53,174 nt of DNA from Microbacterium sp. (GCF_029263575.1 NZ_JAJUFV010000003.1:1-53174), one strand, 5' to 3'. Counted from the stretch's first letter, positions 33,655 to 41,984 are shown. Program-made: numbers and translations. The notes: a model not told the origin generated them from the sequence alone.

Positions 33655-34785
33655 TCAGCGCGACTGTGCCGCAGCCGGCGCGGCGAACATCGAGATGTCG
33701 TCGGTGGATGCTCCATCCAGCGCCAGCTCGGCGAGGACGCGCCCGATCGCGGGCGTGAACTTGAAGCCGTGCCCGGCCGCCAGCCCGACGATGATGTTCT
33801 CGTGCTCGTGCAGCGGGCTCAGGACGAAGCGTCGGTCAGGAGTCAACGCATACTGACAGGTCACGGTGCGCATCTCGGGACCCGAATCACGCACGAGCCC
33901 GTGCACGAAGTCGCCGAGCTGCGCCGTGAGCTCGGGCGAGGGAACATAGGTGCGCTCCTCCGGCGTCATGCGGTTGAACGACACATCGCGGGCGGCCTTG
34001 ATGGTGGGCTCGCCGTAGGTCGGGAAACCGTAGTAGCACTCGTCGTCCTCCCAGATCCACACCGGGAACGTGTCGCTGCCGTGCGTCTCCGGGCGGGACG
34101 ACTGGAAGTACGTCACCTGCTCCTGCATGACATCCAGCGGGATCTCAGCGCCCAGCGGCTCGAGCAGTTCGTTCGTCCAGGCATCCGCTGCGATGACGAC
34201 CTTGTTCGCGCGCACGTCACCGTTCGCGGTGCGCACGATCACACCGTCGCCATCGGGCGTGACAGCGTCGACGCGCGTGCGGTCGCGGATGTCTGCGCCG
34301 TGCACGCGCGCACGCATCTGCAGCGTGGCGACGGTGCGCGCCGCGTGAGCGATGCCGGTGTCAGCGGTGTACACCGTCTCGACGCCCTCTGGCACGCGGA
34401 ACTGGGGCCACCGCGCCTCGACCTCCGCCGGGGTGAGCAGTTCGTGCGGCACATCGCACTCGGTCAGCGCGGCGGTGAAGTTCGATGCCGAGTACGGGCC
34501 GTCCGTCGGGATGAATACCACGCCCCCGGTGATGGTCAGCAGCCGCTCACCCGACTCGGCTTCGAGGTCGGCCCAGTCGCGATATGCCGACTGCGCGAGA
34601 CGCACATAGGCGGATGCCCCGTATGACGTGCGCACGATGCGCGACGTGTCATGTGACGCACCGCGGACGTGCCCGAGATCGTACTGCTCGAAGGCGACGA
34701 CCTTCGCGCCACGACGGGCGAGATGATAGGCGGCTGCGCTGCCGAGCGCTCCCATCCCGACGACTGCGACCTCGAATGTTTCCAT
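33655..34785 (-). CDS. Sarcosine/N-methyl-L-tryptophan oxidase-like FAD oxidase
   Basis: Monomeric flavin oxidase of 376 residues in the MSOX/MTOX family, which demethylates N-methyl amino acids to amino acid, formaldehyde and H2O2. The dinucleotide-binding motif is VVGMGALGSAAAYHLAR (about 8-24), followed by GHVRGASHDTSRIVR. Cys310 in TVTCQYALTPDRRFV sits where the covalent 8alpha-S-FAD Cys is in characterised members (Cys315 in MSOX, Cys308 in MTOX). The ending LAAGHGFKFTPAIGRVLAEL is also typical. The ATG at 34785 has GTGAGG 4-5 bases upstream. It lies downstream of the GntR gene and upstream of the ABC operon. The true substrate could be another secondary amine, such as a pipecolate- or proline-like compound. 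Confidence 0.91.
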   Translation of the reverse strand: METFEVAVVGMGALGSAAAYHLARRGAKVVAFEQYDLGHVRGASHDTSRIVRTSYGASAYVRLAQSAYRDWADLEAESGERLLTITGGVVFIPTDGPYSASNFTAALTECDVPHELLTPAEVEARWPQFRVPEGVETVYTADTGIAHAARTVATLQMRARVHGADIRDRTRVDAVTPDGDGVIVRTANGDVRANKVVIAADAWTNELLEPLGAEIPLDVMQEQVTYFQSSRPETHGSDTFPVWIWEDDECYYGFPTYGEPTIKAARDVSFNRMTPEERTYVPSPELTAQLGDFVHGLVRDSGPEMRTVTCQYALTPDRRFVLSPLHEHENIIVGLAAGHGFKFTPAIGRVLAELALDGASTDDISMFAAPAAAQSR

Positions 34786-34792
34786 GACGCCT

Positions 34793-34840
34793 CACTGCTC
34801 CTTCGTTGGATGGGATTCACGCCAGTCTGCGTGAGCAGTG
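34793..34840 (-). promoter_or_regulatory. Structured leader of the oxidase mRNA
   Basis: In the RNA direction, CACTGCTC (34840-34833) can pair with GAGCAGTG (34800-34793) beside the ribosome-binding region, enclosing a second hairpin TCACGC (34834-34829) / GCGTGA (34822-34817) with loop AGACTG. The outer stem sits directly beside and partly over the SD-like bases before the ATG at 34785. A -10-like TATATC lies upstream (34855-34850). It matches no riboswitch class I recognise. Confidence 0.35.
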
Positions 34841-34908
34841 GGGGCCCCGGATATAGGTCAAGCGCCCACGTTATGAGCGGCGCAGTGTGTGAGCATCACG
34901 TACTGACG

Positions 34909-35619
34909 TCACGGCGATGCTGCGCTGGCGGCGAGGAGATCATCGGGCCAGTTCGCGGGGAGCAATTCGCCCGTATGGGCGGCGACTTGGCGCATCAGCA
35001 GCAGGGCTGTCTGCACGAGATGGCGCGTCATCTCGGCGCCTGCTGCGGCGACGTCGCCATCGATGACAGCACGCACGATCGGCAGGTGCTCGGCATGCAC
35101 GTCATCGAGGCTGCGTGAGCGTCCGAATGTTGACGCGTCGATCACGACGGTCTGCTCGCGTAGCGCACGAACCTGCACGATGAGACGCTCGTTTCCCATG
35201 GCGTCGAGGATGCGTTCGTGCATGACGATGTCGCGTTCGACGAACGCGCTCGTGTCACCGGAGCGCACGGCGGCGAGCATGATCTCCAAATCGCCTTCGA
35301 GCAGCCGCGAACGCTCAGGAGCCTGGTGCGCTGCCGCGAATCGGGTGGCCGGCACCTCGAGCAGCAACCGCAGCTCGAAGATGCGTCGGATGTCGTCGAC
35401 GCCGATGCCGCGCACTCGAACACCCCGGTTGCGCTCGATCGTGACCAGCCCCGCGTCTGCCAGTCGCAGTACGGCATCACGCGTCGGGGTGCGTGAGACG
35501 TCAAAGCGCTCGGCGAGCGCATAGATCGAGTGCAGACTCCCCTGCGCCAGCTCACCCGAGAGGATCTCAGCGCGAAGCCGCTGAAACAGCCGATCCGAGA
35601 TCGTCTCGTGTTCAGCCAC
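34909..35619 (-). CDS. GntR family regulator, FCD (FadR) subfamily
   Basis: DNA-binding regulator of about 236 residues: GntR winged HTH about 5-75 (LFQRLRAEILSGELAQGSLH, then FDVSRTPTRDAVLRLADAGL) and an all-helical FCD ligand-binding domain about 95-215, with the conserved metal/ligand residues in the regions ERDIVMHERILDAMGN and EHLPIVRAVIDGD. FCD regulators usually answer to carboxylates or amino-acid-like acids. The GTG at 35619 has AGGGA 6 bases upstream; the frame opens further (to 35676) but that GTG has no ribosome-binding site and overlaps the predicted operator and -10 box. It sits between the orphan binding-protein gene and the oxidase, and a perfect-arm dyad at its promoter suggests autoregulation. 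Confidence 0.9.
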   Translation of the reverse strand: MAEHETISDRLFQRLRAEILSGELAQGSLHSIYALAERFDVSRTPTRDAVLRLADAGLVTIERNRGVRVRGIGVDDIRRIFELRLLLEVPATRFAAAHQAPERSRLLEGDLEIMLAAVRSGDTSAFVERDIVMHERILDAMGNERLIVQVRALREQTVVIDASTFGRSRSLDDVHAEHLPIVRAVIDGDVAAAGAEMTRHLVQTALLLMRQVAAHTGELLPANWPDDLLAASAASP

Positions 35620-35654
35620 TGTCACTCCCTGCTGCCGGGGGAAGCCGGCATCCG

Positions 35655-35670
35655 ACTCTATCGTGCGATA
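35655..35670 (-). promoter_or_regulatory. Candidate GntR operator with -10 box
   Basis: TATCGTGCGATA (35659-35670) is an inverted repeat with arms TATCG/CGATA around two central bases. On the minus strand, TAGAGT (35660-35655) next to it resembles the -10 of the DUF917 operon. Overlap of the dyad with the -10 suits autorepression by the GntR protein encoded just downstream. Confidence 0.45.
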
Positions 35671-35673
35671 AAA

Positions 35674-35715
35674 CACAGCTGCAGGCCCGGAACCACGTCC
35701 GAGCCTGCAGCTTTG
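35674..35715 (-). terminator. Probable rho-independent terminator of the orphan-SBP operon
   Basis: Arms AGCTGCAGGC (35677-35686) and GCCTGCAGCT (35703-35712) form a 10-bp stem, extended by a further 4 pairs after one mismatch, with a 6-base loop. In the minus direction the stem is followed by TGTGTTTT. It stands between the binding-protein stop (35748) and the GntR start (35619); the plus side also has a short TTTGTTG run. Confidence 0.7.
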
Positions 35716-35747
35716 TTGTGCAGGTGCAGCACCTGCCGGTCACCGAG

Positions 35748-37334
35748 TCAGGGAGTGACCCACGCGTTCGTGAGGTTGTAGCGCGAACCGTAGGGGTCGG
35801 TCTCGTAGCCGTGGACGGTGTCGGAGTTCCACAGCTCGAAGTGCGCAGGAACAGCCATCGGCATGAGGATGAGCACCTGTTCGGCCACCTCGGTCGTCAA
35901 CTGCTCGATGAGGTCGGCCTTCGCGTCCGGATCGGACGTCGCCTTGGCCTCGTCGAGCAGCTTCTTGGCAGCTTCGGCGTCGGCGTTGCCGTCCCAGTGG
36001 TTCATCGCTCCGGACTCTGACAGGAACGGGTCGAAGTAGAACGTCGGGTCGGCGCGGTAGCTCCACGGCAGAGAGACGAGGTCGGTGAAGGTCTCACCCG
36101 CGGTGAAGATCGGCGACATCTCCGACGACGGCGTCGCCTTCAGCTTCAGCGTGATGCCGGCCTCGGCGAGCTGCTGCTGCATCTGCTCGTAGATCGGATG
36201 CTGGTTCTGCACCACGTCGGCGAAGTACGACAGCTCGATCGTGGGGTTGGGCTGGCCTGCCTCTTCGAGAAGCTCCTTGGCTGCGTCGACGTCGCGCGTG
36301 TAATTCGGCGTGTCGCCGTCCACGCCCGGGGTCGCCGGGTCGCCGGCGGGAACCACGAGCGAGACGTCGCCGTAGCCGAGCATCGACACGTCGACCAGCG
36401 ACTGGCGGTCCATCGCCAGCGAGACAGCCTGTCGCACCCGCACGTCTGACAGCGGGCCGGACTCGGGGTTGATGAAGATCGGCAGGGTCTGCGTGTAGGC
36501 GAGTTCGCCGAGCGTGAACCCAGAGTTGACCGCTTGGTCGGCGATGTTGCCGTCAGCGAACCACGCGGCATCCGCTGTGCCCTGTTGGAGGGCGGCGAGA
36601 CGCGTCGTGTCGTCGGTGATGATGGGCATCTCGATGGTGTCGAGGTAGGGCTTGCCCTCCTGCCAGTAGTTCTCGTTCTTCGACAGGGTGATCTGCACGC
36701 CATCCTTCCAGTCGGTCACCTGGAACGGGCCGGTGCCGAAGGTGCGGGTCTCGCGCTCTTCGGCGGTGGCGTTGCCGTAGCCCTCTTCGCCGACGATCAT
36801 GAACGTCTCGCGGTGCGCGGTCGCGTTCAGGAAGGTGGCGTTGGGCTCGCTGAAGGTGAACTTCACGGTGTAGTCGTCGACAGCTTCGACGGACTCGAAA
36901 CCACCGAGGTAGGCCTTCTTACTCGTCTGGGCGTCTTTGTAGCTCTCAAAGGTGTAGACGACGTCGTCGGCGGTGAAGTCGCTGCCGTCGGCGAACTTCA
37001 CTCCCTCGCGGAGGGTGTAGATGTAGGTCAGGTCATCCGGCTGTTCGTATTCGAGTGCGAGGCCGGGCTGGATCTCGCCGTCGGCGTCGCGGGTGAGCAG
37101 CGTCTCGTATGCCTGGTCCATGATCGTCTGCGCTGCCAGCGCGGTGGCGATCATCGGGTCGACGCCACCGCCGAGGGGCTGCGTCTCGATGGCGTACGTC
37201 AGCGTACCGCCGGCGACGGGATCGCCGGCTTCTTCGGCGCCGGGACCGGTGGTGGAACCGCTGCAGGCCGTGACCGCGAGCGTCATCGCTGCGGCGGCTC
37301 CGATCAGGGACAATCGCAGGGAGCGTTTCGTCAT
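35748..37334 (-). CDS. Orphan ABC solute-binding lipoprotein (SBP family 5)
   Basis: Binding protein of 528 residues with signal peptide (MTKRSLRLSLIGAAAAMTL) and lipobox VTAC. It is a sister of the transporter-linked binding protein at 30018: both share AGDPVAGGTLT near the mature N-terminus, EEGYGNAT, RTFGTG, INPESGPL and WDGN in the same order, and differ in the rest. No permease or ATPase gene accompanies it; it sits in the PaiB/amidohydrolase operon, so it probably docks on the transporter at 28297-33516. The ATG at 37334 overlaps the dehydrogenase stop by 4 bases, with AAGGAG upstream. A strong terminator follows. The ligand is unknown, presumably the amidohydrolase substrate. Confidence 0.94.
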   Translation of the reverse strand: MTKRSLRLSLIGAAAAMTLAVTACSGSTTGPGAEEAGDPVAGGTLTYAIETQPLGGGVDPMIATALAAQTIMDQAYETLLTRDADGEIQPGLALEYEQPDDLTYIYTLREGVKFADGSDFTADDVVYTFESYKDAQTSKKAYLGGFESVEAVDDYTVKFTFSEPNATFLNATAHRETFMIVGEEGYGNATAEERETRTFGTGPFQVTDWKDGVQITLSKNENYWQEGKPYLDTIEMPIITDDTTRLAALQQGTADAAWFADGNIADQAVNSGFTLGELAYTQTLPIFINPESGPLSDVRVRQAVSLAMDRQSLVDVSMLGYGDVSLVVPAGDPATPGVDGDTPNYTRDVDAAKELLEEAGQPNPTIELSYFADVVQNQHPIYEQMQQQLAEAGITLKLKATPSSEMSPIFTAGETFTDLVSLPWSYRADPTFYFDPFLSESGAMNHWDGNADAEAAKKLLDEAKATSDPDAKADLIEQLTTEVAEQVLILMPMAVPAHFELWNSDTVHGYETDPYGSRYNLTNAWVTP

Positions 37335-38350
37335 GATCTCTCCTTGGGGGCATTCTGGGTGGTGGTTCCTCGCCCACGGTCGGGCGAGGAGGGGGTTACG
37401 AGGACGTTCTCGGGTGCGGCTCCGGTGCCGACGCGAACGATCTGTTCGGCGACGATCTGGTGCAGGAGCGGACGCATGGCGTCGGTGTTTCCGCCGACAT
37501 GCGGGGTGACGATGGCGTTGGGAAATTTCCAGAGCGGATGCCCGGCAGGCAGCGGCTCCGGATCGGTGACGTCGAGGGCCGCCGAGAGCCGGCCCGATTC
37601 CAGCTCGGCCACGAGCGTGTCGGTGTGCACGACCGCGCCGCGCCCGACGTTGACGACGATCGCGCCGTCGGCCAGGGCCGAGAGGATGCCGGCATCCACC
37701 AGCCCCCGGGTGTCAGCGGTCAGGGGCACTGTGCAGATGAGCGCATCCGCGCCGGCTGCGACCTCGGCCAATTCGGTGACCGGGTGCACGACATTGCCAT
37801 CGTCAAGAGTGCGCGCGGTCCGGGCGACGCGGACAATCTGCGTCTCGAACGGCTGCAGCCGTCGCACGACCTCGCGCCCGACGCCGCCATGACCGAGCAC
37901 GACCACGCGCTTTCCCCAGAGCCCCGGGGTGCGAGAGTTGGCCCACGCGGTCTGTCGGGCGAAATGCGGGATGCCGCGGCTCAGCGCGAGCAGCAGCGTG
38001 CAGGCGAGTTCGGCGGTCTGATGTTCCATGGCGCCGGCGGCATTCGCGAGTGCCGCGCCGGGCGGCAGATGATCAGCGATACCTTCGCTGCCGAGCGAAA
38101 GCAGCTGCACGAGCCGGGCGTTGCGCGCCCGTGGCAGCGCAGCGGCGATCGCGGGCAGGCCGACATAGGTCGGGTTCGGTGTCGGGCTCGTGGTGTGAAA
38201 CGGCGAGACGACGACATCCAGGTCGGCCGTATCGGCATCCACCGGTTCCTCGATGAAGTCCCAGCCCACCAGCCGTACCTGCGCGCGCCCGCCGATGAGC
38301 CGTTCGATCTCTGCTGGGTCGAGCGCGGGCGGCAGCGAGACGGTGATCAT
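37331..38350 (-). CDS. NAD-dependent D-2-hydroxyacid dehydrogenase family protein
   Basis: Protein of 339 residues of the D-isomer-specific 2-hydroxyacid dehydrogenase family. The Rossmann motif VVVLGHGGVGREVVRRL lies near 152-168. The catalytic triad is suggested by VNVGRGAVV (Arg), DVTDPEPLPAGHPLW (Glu) and TPHVGGNTDAM (His). The N-terminal catalytic part (HTTSPTPNPTYVGL) is divergent, so a specific substrate cannot be named. Members reduce 2-oxoacids or oxidise 2-hydroxyacids. The gene shares one base with the amidohydrolase stop (TGATG) and overlaps the binding-protein gene by 4 bases, so it belongs to the same pathway, perhaps acting on the acid part released from an amide. Confidence 0.92.
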   Translation of the reverse strand: MITVSLPPALDPAEIERLIGGRAQVRLVGWDFIEEPVDADTADLDVVVSPFHTTSPTPNPTYVGLPAIAAALPRARNARLVQLLSLGSEGIADHLPPGAALANAAGAMEHQTAELACTLLLALSRGIPHFARQTAWANSRTPGLWGKRVVVLGHGGVGREVVRRLQPFETQIVRVARTARTLDDGNVVHPVTELAEVAAGADALICTVPLTADTRGLVDAGILSALADGAIVVNVGRGAVVHTDTLVAELESGRLSAALDVTDPEPLPAGHPLWKFPNAIVTPHVGGNTDAMRPLLHQIVAEQIVRVGTGAAPENVLVTPSSPDRGRGTTTQNAPKERS

Positions 38351-39930
38351 CAGACGTCACTCCACTGACCGTCGACGACCGTCGCCCGCACCCCGATGCC
38401 CGCGATCTCAGAGACCTCGACGTCGAGCGGGCTGCGATCGAGCACCGTGAAGTCGGCGAGGAACCCGGCCGAGATGCGGCCAAGGCGGTCTTCCATACCG
38501 GCAACCCACGCAGCGTGGGTTGTGACGGTGTCGAGCGCTTCACTGACGGTGAGCTGCTCGCCGTCGCCGATGATCGCACCGCTGTTGCTCGTGCGATCGG
38601 CGAGCACCTGAATCGCGCGCAGCGGCGTGCCGGCGAGCGGGCGATCGGTGCTGCCGACGACGCGGACGCCCGCGTCGACGAGCGAGCGCCCGCGATAGAG
38701 CCACGGCGCCCGCTTCGGCCCCATCTGGCGGGCGAAGTCATCACCCGAGTCGTACAGGAACGACGGCTGGCCGACGATCGCGATCTCGCGTGCAGCGAGT
38801 TCGGCGATGTGATCGGGGCGGATCAGCCCGCCGTGCTCGATACGATGGCGGCGGCCGGCGGTTCCGCCGTACGCGTCGGCCTGCCCAAACGCCTCCAGGG
38901 CGACATCGATGGCCGCATCGCCGATCGCATGCACGGCGAGCTGCCACCCGGCTCGGTGCCCGTCGACGATTCCGGCGATGAGCTCGTCAGGGTCAGTGCT
39001 GTACTGCCCGCGGTTGTCCGATCCCTCGTAGGGCTCGGTGAAGCGCGCGGTGCGCACCATCATGCCACCGTCGATCACGACCTTGAGACCGCCGACGCGG
39101 AGCCGGTCGGACCCGATGCCCGTCCGCAGGCCGATGTCGAGCCCGCACCCGAAACCGTCGCCGTGACCGCCCTGCACCGCGTGGAGAGCGTCGAGGCTCG
39201 GCATCAGCTGCATCCGCACGGGGATGCGCCCCTGTTCGAGAAGTCGCTGGTGCGTGCTGAGGTCGAGCGGGTTGAGGCTGCCGATACGGCCGCCGGCACC
39301 GGCATCCATGCAGAAGGTGACGCCCTCGCGCCGCGCCTGCTCGGCCGCGATTTCGATCGTGCGACCGGCCTCCTCAAGTGAATAGGGAAGGCGCTGCGCC
39401 CGCACGAGGTCCTGTTCGACCTCTCGCAGCACACCGTGGGTGCGCTGGGCAAGGTCGCGACCGGCCGCATCGGGGATGTCACGGATGACGGCGTTGGAGA
39501 TCACCGACGAGTGGCTGGAGATGTGCCGGGCCCAGGCCTTGCGGCCGCCGGCCGCCTGATCGAGCTCGGCGGCGGTGAGGTCACGGCCGATCGCGCGCTG
39601 GTCGTAGCCGCTGATCTCGACCCACTGGTCGGCGGCGAAGGTCTGTGACCGCTCGGCGATGATCGCCAGAGCCTGATCGACGCTGTCGGCGGCGCTGATG
39701 TCGATCGCGAGCAGCCCCTGACCGGTCAGCTGCAGATGGGTATGCGCATCGATGAACCCCGGCAGAACGACTGCTCCGCCCGCGTCGATGACCTCTGCGG
39801 CGTCGAGCCCATCGATCTCGTCATCAACGCCGGCGATACGACCCTGCCACAGCCCGATTCGAACAGCCGTGGGCCGTTCGGGGTCGCGCGTGACGACGTG
39901 CGCGTTTTCGATGATGGTGTCCAGTCGCAT
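38350..39930 (-). CDS. Amidohydrolase family protein (YtcJ-like)
   Basis: Third YtcJ-type amidohydrolase of the window, 526 residues. Motifs are IDAHTHLQ (about 65), HAIGDAAIDVALEAF (about 325), HRIEHGGLI and VVGSTDRPLAGTPL (the late Asp). The frame stays open 700 bases upstream to 40629, but that stretch is the PaiB gene in another frame; the ATG at 39930 with GAGG upstream shares one base with the PaiB stop. It pairs with PaiB exactly as the amidohydrolase at 13845 does, and it is followed by a hydroxyacid dehydrogenase and a binding protein, a plausible uptake-and-cleavage route for an amide. The substrate is unknown. Confidence 0.9.
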   Translation of the reverse strand: MRLDTIIENAHVVTRDPERPTAVRIGLWQGRIAGVDDEIDGLDAAEVIDAGGAVVLPGFIDAHTHLQLTGQGLLAIDISAADSVDQALAIIAERSQTFAADQWVEISGYDQRAIGRDLTAAELDQAAGGRKAWARHISSHSSVISNAVIRDIPDAAGRDLAQRTHGVLREVEQDLVRAQRLPYSLEEAGRTIEIAAEQARREGVTFCMDAGAGGRIGSLNPLDLSTHQRLLEQGRIPVRMQLMPSLDALHAVQGGHGDGFGCGLDIGLRTGIGSDRLRVGGLKVVIDGGMMVRTARFTEPYEGSDNRGQYSTDPDELIAGIVDGHRAGWQLAVHAIGDAAIDVALEAFGQADAYGGTAGRRHRIEHGGLIRPDHIAELAAREIAIVGQPSFLYDSGDDFARQMGPKRAPWLYRGRSLVDAGVRVVGSTDRPLAGTPLRAIQVLADRTSNSGAIIGDGEQLTVSEALDTVTTHAAWVAGMEDRLGRISAGFLADFTVLDRSPLDVEVSEIAGIGVRATVVDGQWSDV

Positions 39931-40580
39931 CAGTGACCTGGCCTCCTCGGGTCTGGGGCGTCGGCGGCGTTGTCCATCCGCTCGGCGACCTCGCGATCCT
40001 CCGGGGCGGGTGAGCGGTGCAGGCGCTCGCGCGTCGTGACGCGATCGTCGTGCGAGCGGTTCTGGCCGAACTTGGTCTTGGCCTGCGCAGAGTCGACCGT
40101 GATGCGAAAGCCCATCACGGCGGGCAGCAGCGTGTCGATGCGCGCATTCGCGACCTCGTCGATCTGCCACGGCCCCGCGTCGACTGCGGGCTTTGCCTCT
40201 TCGTGAACGTGGATGAGTTCGACCAGGTGCGCACGCAACTCGGCGGGGTCGGTCATGGCCGTGGCCGTGCCTTCCAGATGCGCGACGCTGAAGTTGTAGG
40301 TGGACAGGCCGGGGTCGTTGTACCAGCTGGGACTCACATAGGCACGGGCTCCGTGCACGATGCAGAGGATCCGCTCGCCCGCGTCGATCGCCTGGGCGAC
40401 CGGGTCGACCCGCGGGATGTGACCGACAAGCTTCATCGTCTCGCCGTCGTCTTCGAGCAGCAGCGGAAGATGCGAGGCGCGCAGCGGCGACTCGGCGACG
40501 AGGGTGACGAGCGAATGCGCGCCGAGCAGCTGAGCGACCTCGCTGCGGGCATCTGCCTCGAAGAGTGGATTTATCCACAT
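39930..40580 (-). CDS. PaiB-like FMN-binding protein
   Basis: Second PaiB-type protein, 216 residues. The start MWINPLFEADARSEVAQLLG, then the hallmarks RAYVSPSWYNDPG and TYNFSVAHLEG correspond to YVSPSWY and NFAVAHLYG of the protein at 15308. The C-terminal tail is charged and proline-containing (SPAPEDREVAERMDN). The ATG at 40580 is the only sensible start; it is just 24 bases from the divergent MocR gene start, and the near-palindrome at 40581-40594 overlaps its promoter. It heads the operon with the amidohydrolase, hydroxyacid dehydrogenase and orphan binding protein. Confidence 0.88.
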   Translation of the reverse strand: MWINPLFEADARSEVAQLLGAHSLVTLVAESPLRASHLPLLLEDDGETMKLVGHIPRVDPVAQAIDAGERILCIVHGARAYVSPSWYNDPGLSTYNFSVAHLEGTATAMTDPAELRAHLVELIHVHEEAKPAVDAGPWQIDEVANARIDTLLPAVMGFRITVDSAQAKTKFGQNRSHDDRVTTRERLHRSPAPEDREVAERMDNAADAPDPRRPGH

Positions 40581-40594
40581 GTGTTCTAGTACAC
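40581..40594. promoter_or_regulatory. Near-palindrome in the 23-base divergent region
   Basis: GTGTTCTAGTACAC has all but one base pair of a 14-bp palindrome, between the PaiB start (40580) and the MocR start (40604). A related GTGTTAG occurs at 40604-40610, giving a direct repeat about 23 bases apart, the kind of arrangement MocR-type regulators bind. The -10-like TACACT (40590-40595) serves the plus-strand gene 8 bases before its GTG, so that mRNA may be leaderless. Confidence 0.4.
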
Positions 40595-40603
40595 TTTCTA
40601 ACT

Positions 40604-41920
40604 GTGTTAGCTGATGATCTGCCCACCATAGCCTCTGCACGCGAGATCGTTCAAGCGCTGTCGCGTGCGATCAGCAGCGGTGAGCTCCCCGTCGGCAGCG
40701 AACTGCCGTCGATTCGCTCGCTCGCCGACGACATCGGCGTGAGCCCCGGAACCGTCGCACTCGCCTTCCGCCAGATGCGCGAGCGCGGCATCATCACCTC
40801 GACGCACGGTCGACGCAGCCGCGTGGCCGAGCGCCCGCCGATACCACGCCCCATGCGCCTGCCACTGCCCGACGGCGTACGCGACCTGTCGACCTCGTCG
40901 CCCGACCCTGCCCTCCTCCCCGATGTCGGCTCGTTCCTATCCCCTGCGCTCTACGAGCGGCGCCTGTACAACGCGCCCGCTATCGACGAGGGGCTTGCGG
41001 ACGTCATGACCGCACAGTTCGCAGCCGTCGGCATTCACGGTCGGCTGACGATCGTCAACGGCGCGCTCGACGGGCTCGAACGCATCCTCGCCACACACCT
41101 GCGCCCTGGCGATGCGATCGTGGTCGAAGACCCGCAGTGGGTGTCGTCGCTGTCGCTGTTCCGCGTGCTCGGGCTTGAGATCGTGCCCGTGGCGATCGAC
41201 GACGAGGGCATGCAGCCGGCCGCGCTGACCGCGGCACTCGAGTCGCGCCGCGTCTCCGCGGTCGTTCTGACGCCGCGCGCGCAGAACCCGTTCGGCTCAG
41301 CGCTCAGCGAACAGCGCGGCGCGCAGCTGCGCGACGTGCTCGATCGCTATGCGAACGTGATGGTGATCGAAGACGACCACGCCAGCCTCATCGCAGGCGC
41401 CGCGCCCATCACCCTCACCACCGGCAGGGCGAAGTGGGCTGTCATCCGCTCGATGAGCAAAGCCCTCGGCCCCGACCTGCGCCTGGCCGTCATCAGCAGC
41501 GACGCCGACACGGCCGATCGCGTCGAGGGCAGGTTGCAATTGGGCCCGGGGTGGGTCAGCCACCTGACGCAGCGCCTCGTCGCCGCGGTGCTCTCCGACG
41601 CCGCGGCTCTGCGGCAGATCTCCGTCGCCGAGCGCACCTATACCGAGCGGCGCGAGTCCTTCGCCGCCGCCCTGGCCGATCGCAGCATCGCAAGCTTCGC
41701 GCGCTCGGGCATGAATGTGCTGATTCCCGTACCAGAAGAGAGCACCCTGGCCGCGTTCATGCTCACCCGGGGCTGGGCCGTGCGTACGGGTGAGGCGTTT
41801 CGCCTGCGCACGCGTCCGTTCATTCGAGTGACCACGGCGGCGTTGGAACCGGCCGACGGGCGCGCCCTGGCCGACGACCTCGCGCTCGCGCTCAGCGGCG
41901 AGCGGTACCGACCGATCTGA
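40604..41920 (+). CDS. MocR-type regulator / PLP-dependent aminotransferase family protein
   Basis: Fusion protein of about 438 residues: GntR winged HTH at 1-75 (VQALSRAISSGELPVGSELP; GVSPGTVALAFRQMRERGII) joined by a linker to an aspartate-aminotransferase-fold domain about 105-435. The PLP lysine is probably K286 in RSMSKALGPDLRLAV; GALDGLERILATHLRPGDAI, VEDPQWVSSLSLF and IEDDHASLIAG are the usual cofactor-site segments. Such proteins normally work as regulators sensing PLP-amine adducts, often controlling adjacent genes. The GTG at 40604 is assigned from the promoter position and the start of homology; the frame opens to 40565, which would lie inside the opposite gene. It probably regulates the divergent PaiB operon or the downstream oxidoreductase genes. 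Confidence 0.9.
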   Translation: MLADDLPTIASAREIVQALSRAISSGELPVGSELPSIRSLADDIGVSPGTVALAFRQMRERGIITSTHGRRSRVAERPPIPRPMRLPLPDGVRDLSTSSPDPALLPDVGSFLSPALYERRLYNAPAIDEGLADVMTAQFAAVGIHGRLTIVNGALDGLERILATHLRPGDAIVVEDPQWVSSLSLFRVLGLEIVPVAIDDEGMQPAALTAALESRRVSAVVLTPRAQNPFGSALSEQRGAQLRDVLDRYANVMVIEDDHASLIAGAAPITLTTGRAKWAVIRSMSKALGPDLRLAVISSDADTADRVEGRLQLGPGWVSHLTQRLVAAVLSDAAALRQISVAERTYTERRESFAAALADRSIASFARSGMNVLIPVPEESTLAAFMLTRGWAVRTGEAFRLRTRPFIRVTTAALEPADGRALADDLALALSGERYRPI

Positions 41921-41946
41921 GCGCACGGCAATGGTCGGTGGCGTGC

Positions 41947-41977
41947 TTGACAGTGCGCCGCCCTTTCCGAGTAGCAT
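41947..41977 (+). promoter_or_regulatory. Predicted promoter giving a leaderless D-2-hydroxyacid dehydrogenase mRNA
   Basis: A consensus TTGACA (41947-41952) and TAGCAT (41972-41977) are separated by 19 bases; TAGCAT lies 7 bases before the ATG at 41985, so transcription should begin at the start codon. The spacing is long but the -35 is perfect. The palindrome at 41969-41984 covers the -10 and the initiation region. Confidence 0.55.
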
Positions 41978-41984
41978 GCTACTC
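41969..41984. promoter_or_regulatory. Perfect 16-bp palindrome over the -10 region
   Basis: GAGTAGCATGCTACTC is a perfect palindrome ending immediately before the ATG at 41985. It covers the -10 TAGCAT and the predicted start of transcription. Its position fits a repressor operator; candidate binders are the MocR protein just upstream or the GntR protein at 34909. I found no second copy. Confidence 0.6.

Noticed and set aside
39931..40629. Upstream extension of the third amidohydrolase to 759 residues
   Set aside because: The extra part overlaps the PaiB gene in another frame and has a random Arg/Ala-rich composition; the ATG at 39930 with TGATG coupling is well supported.
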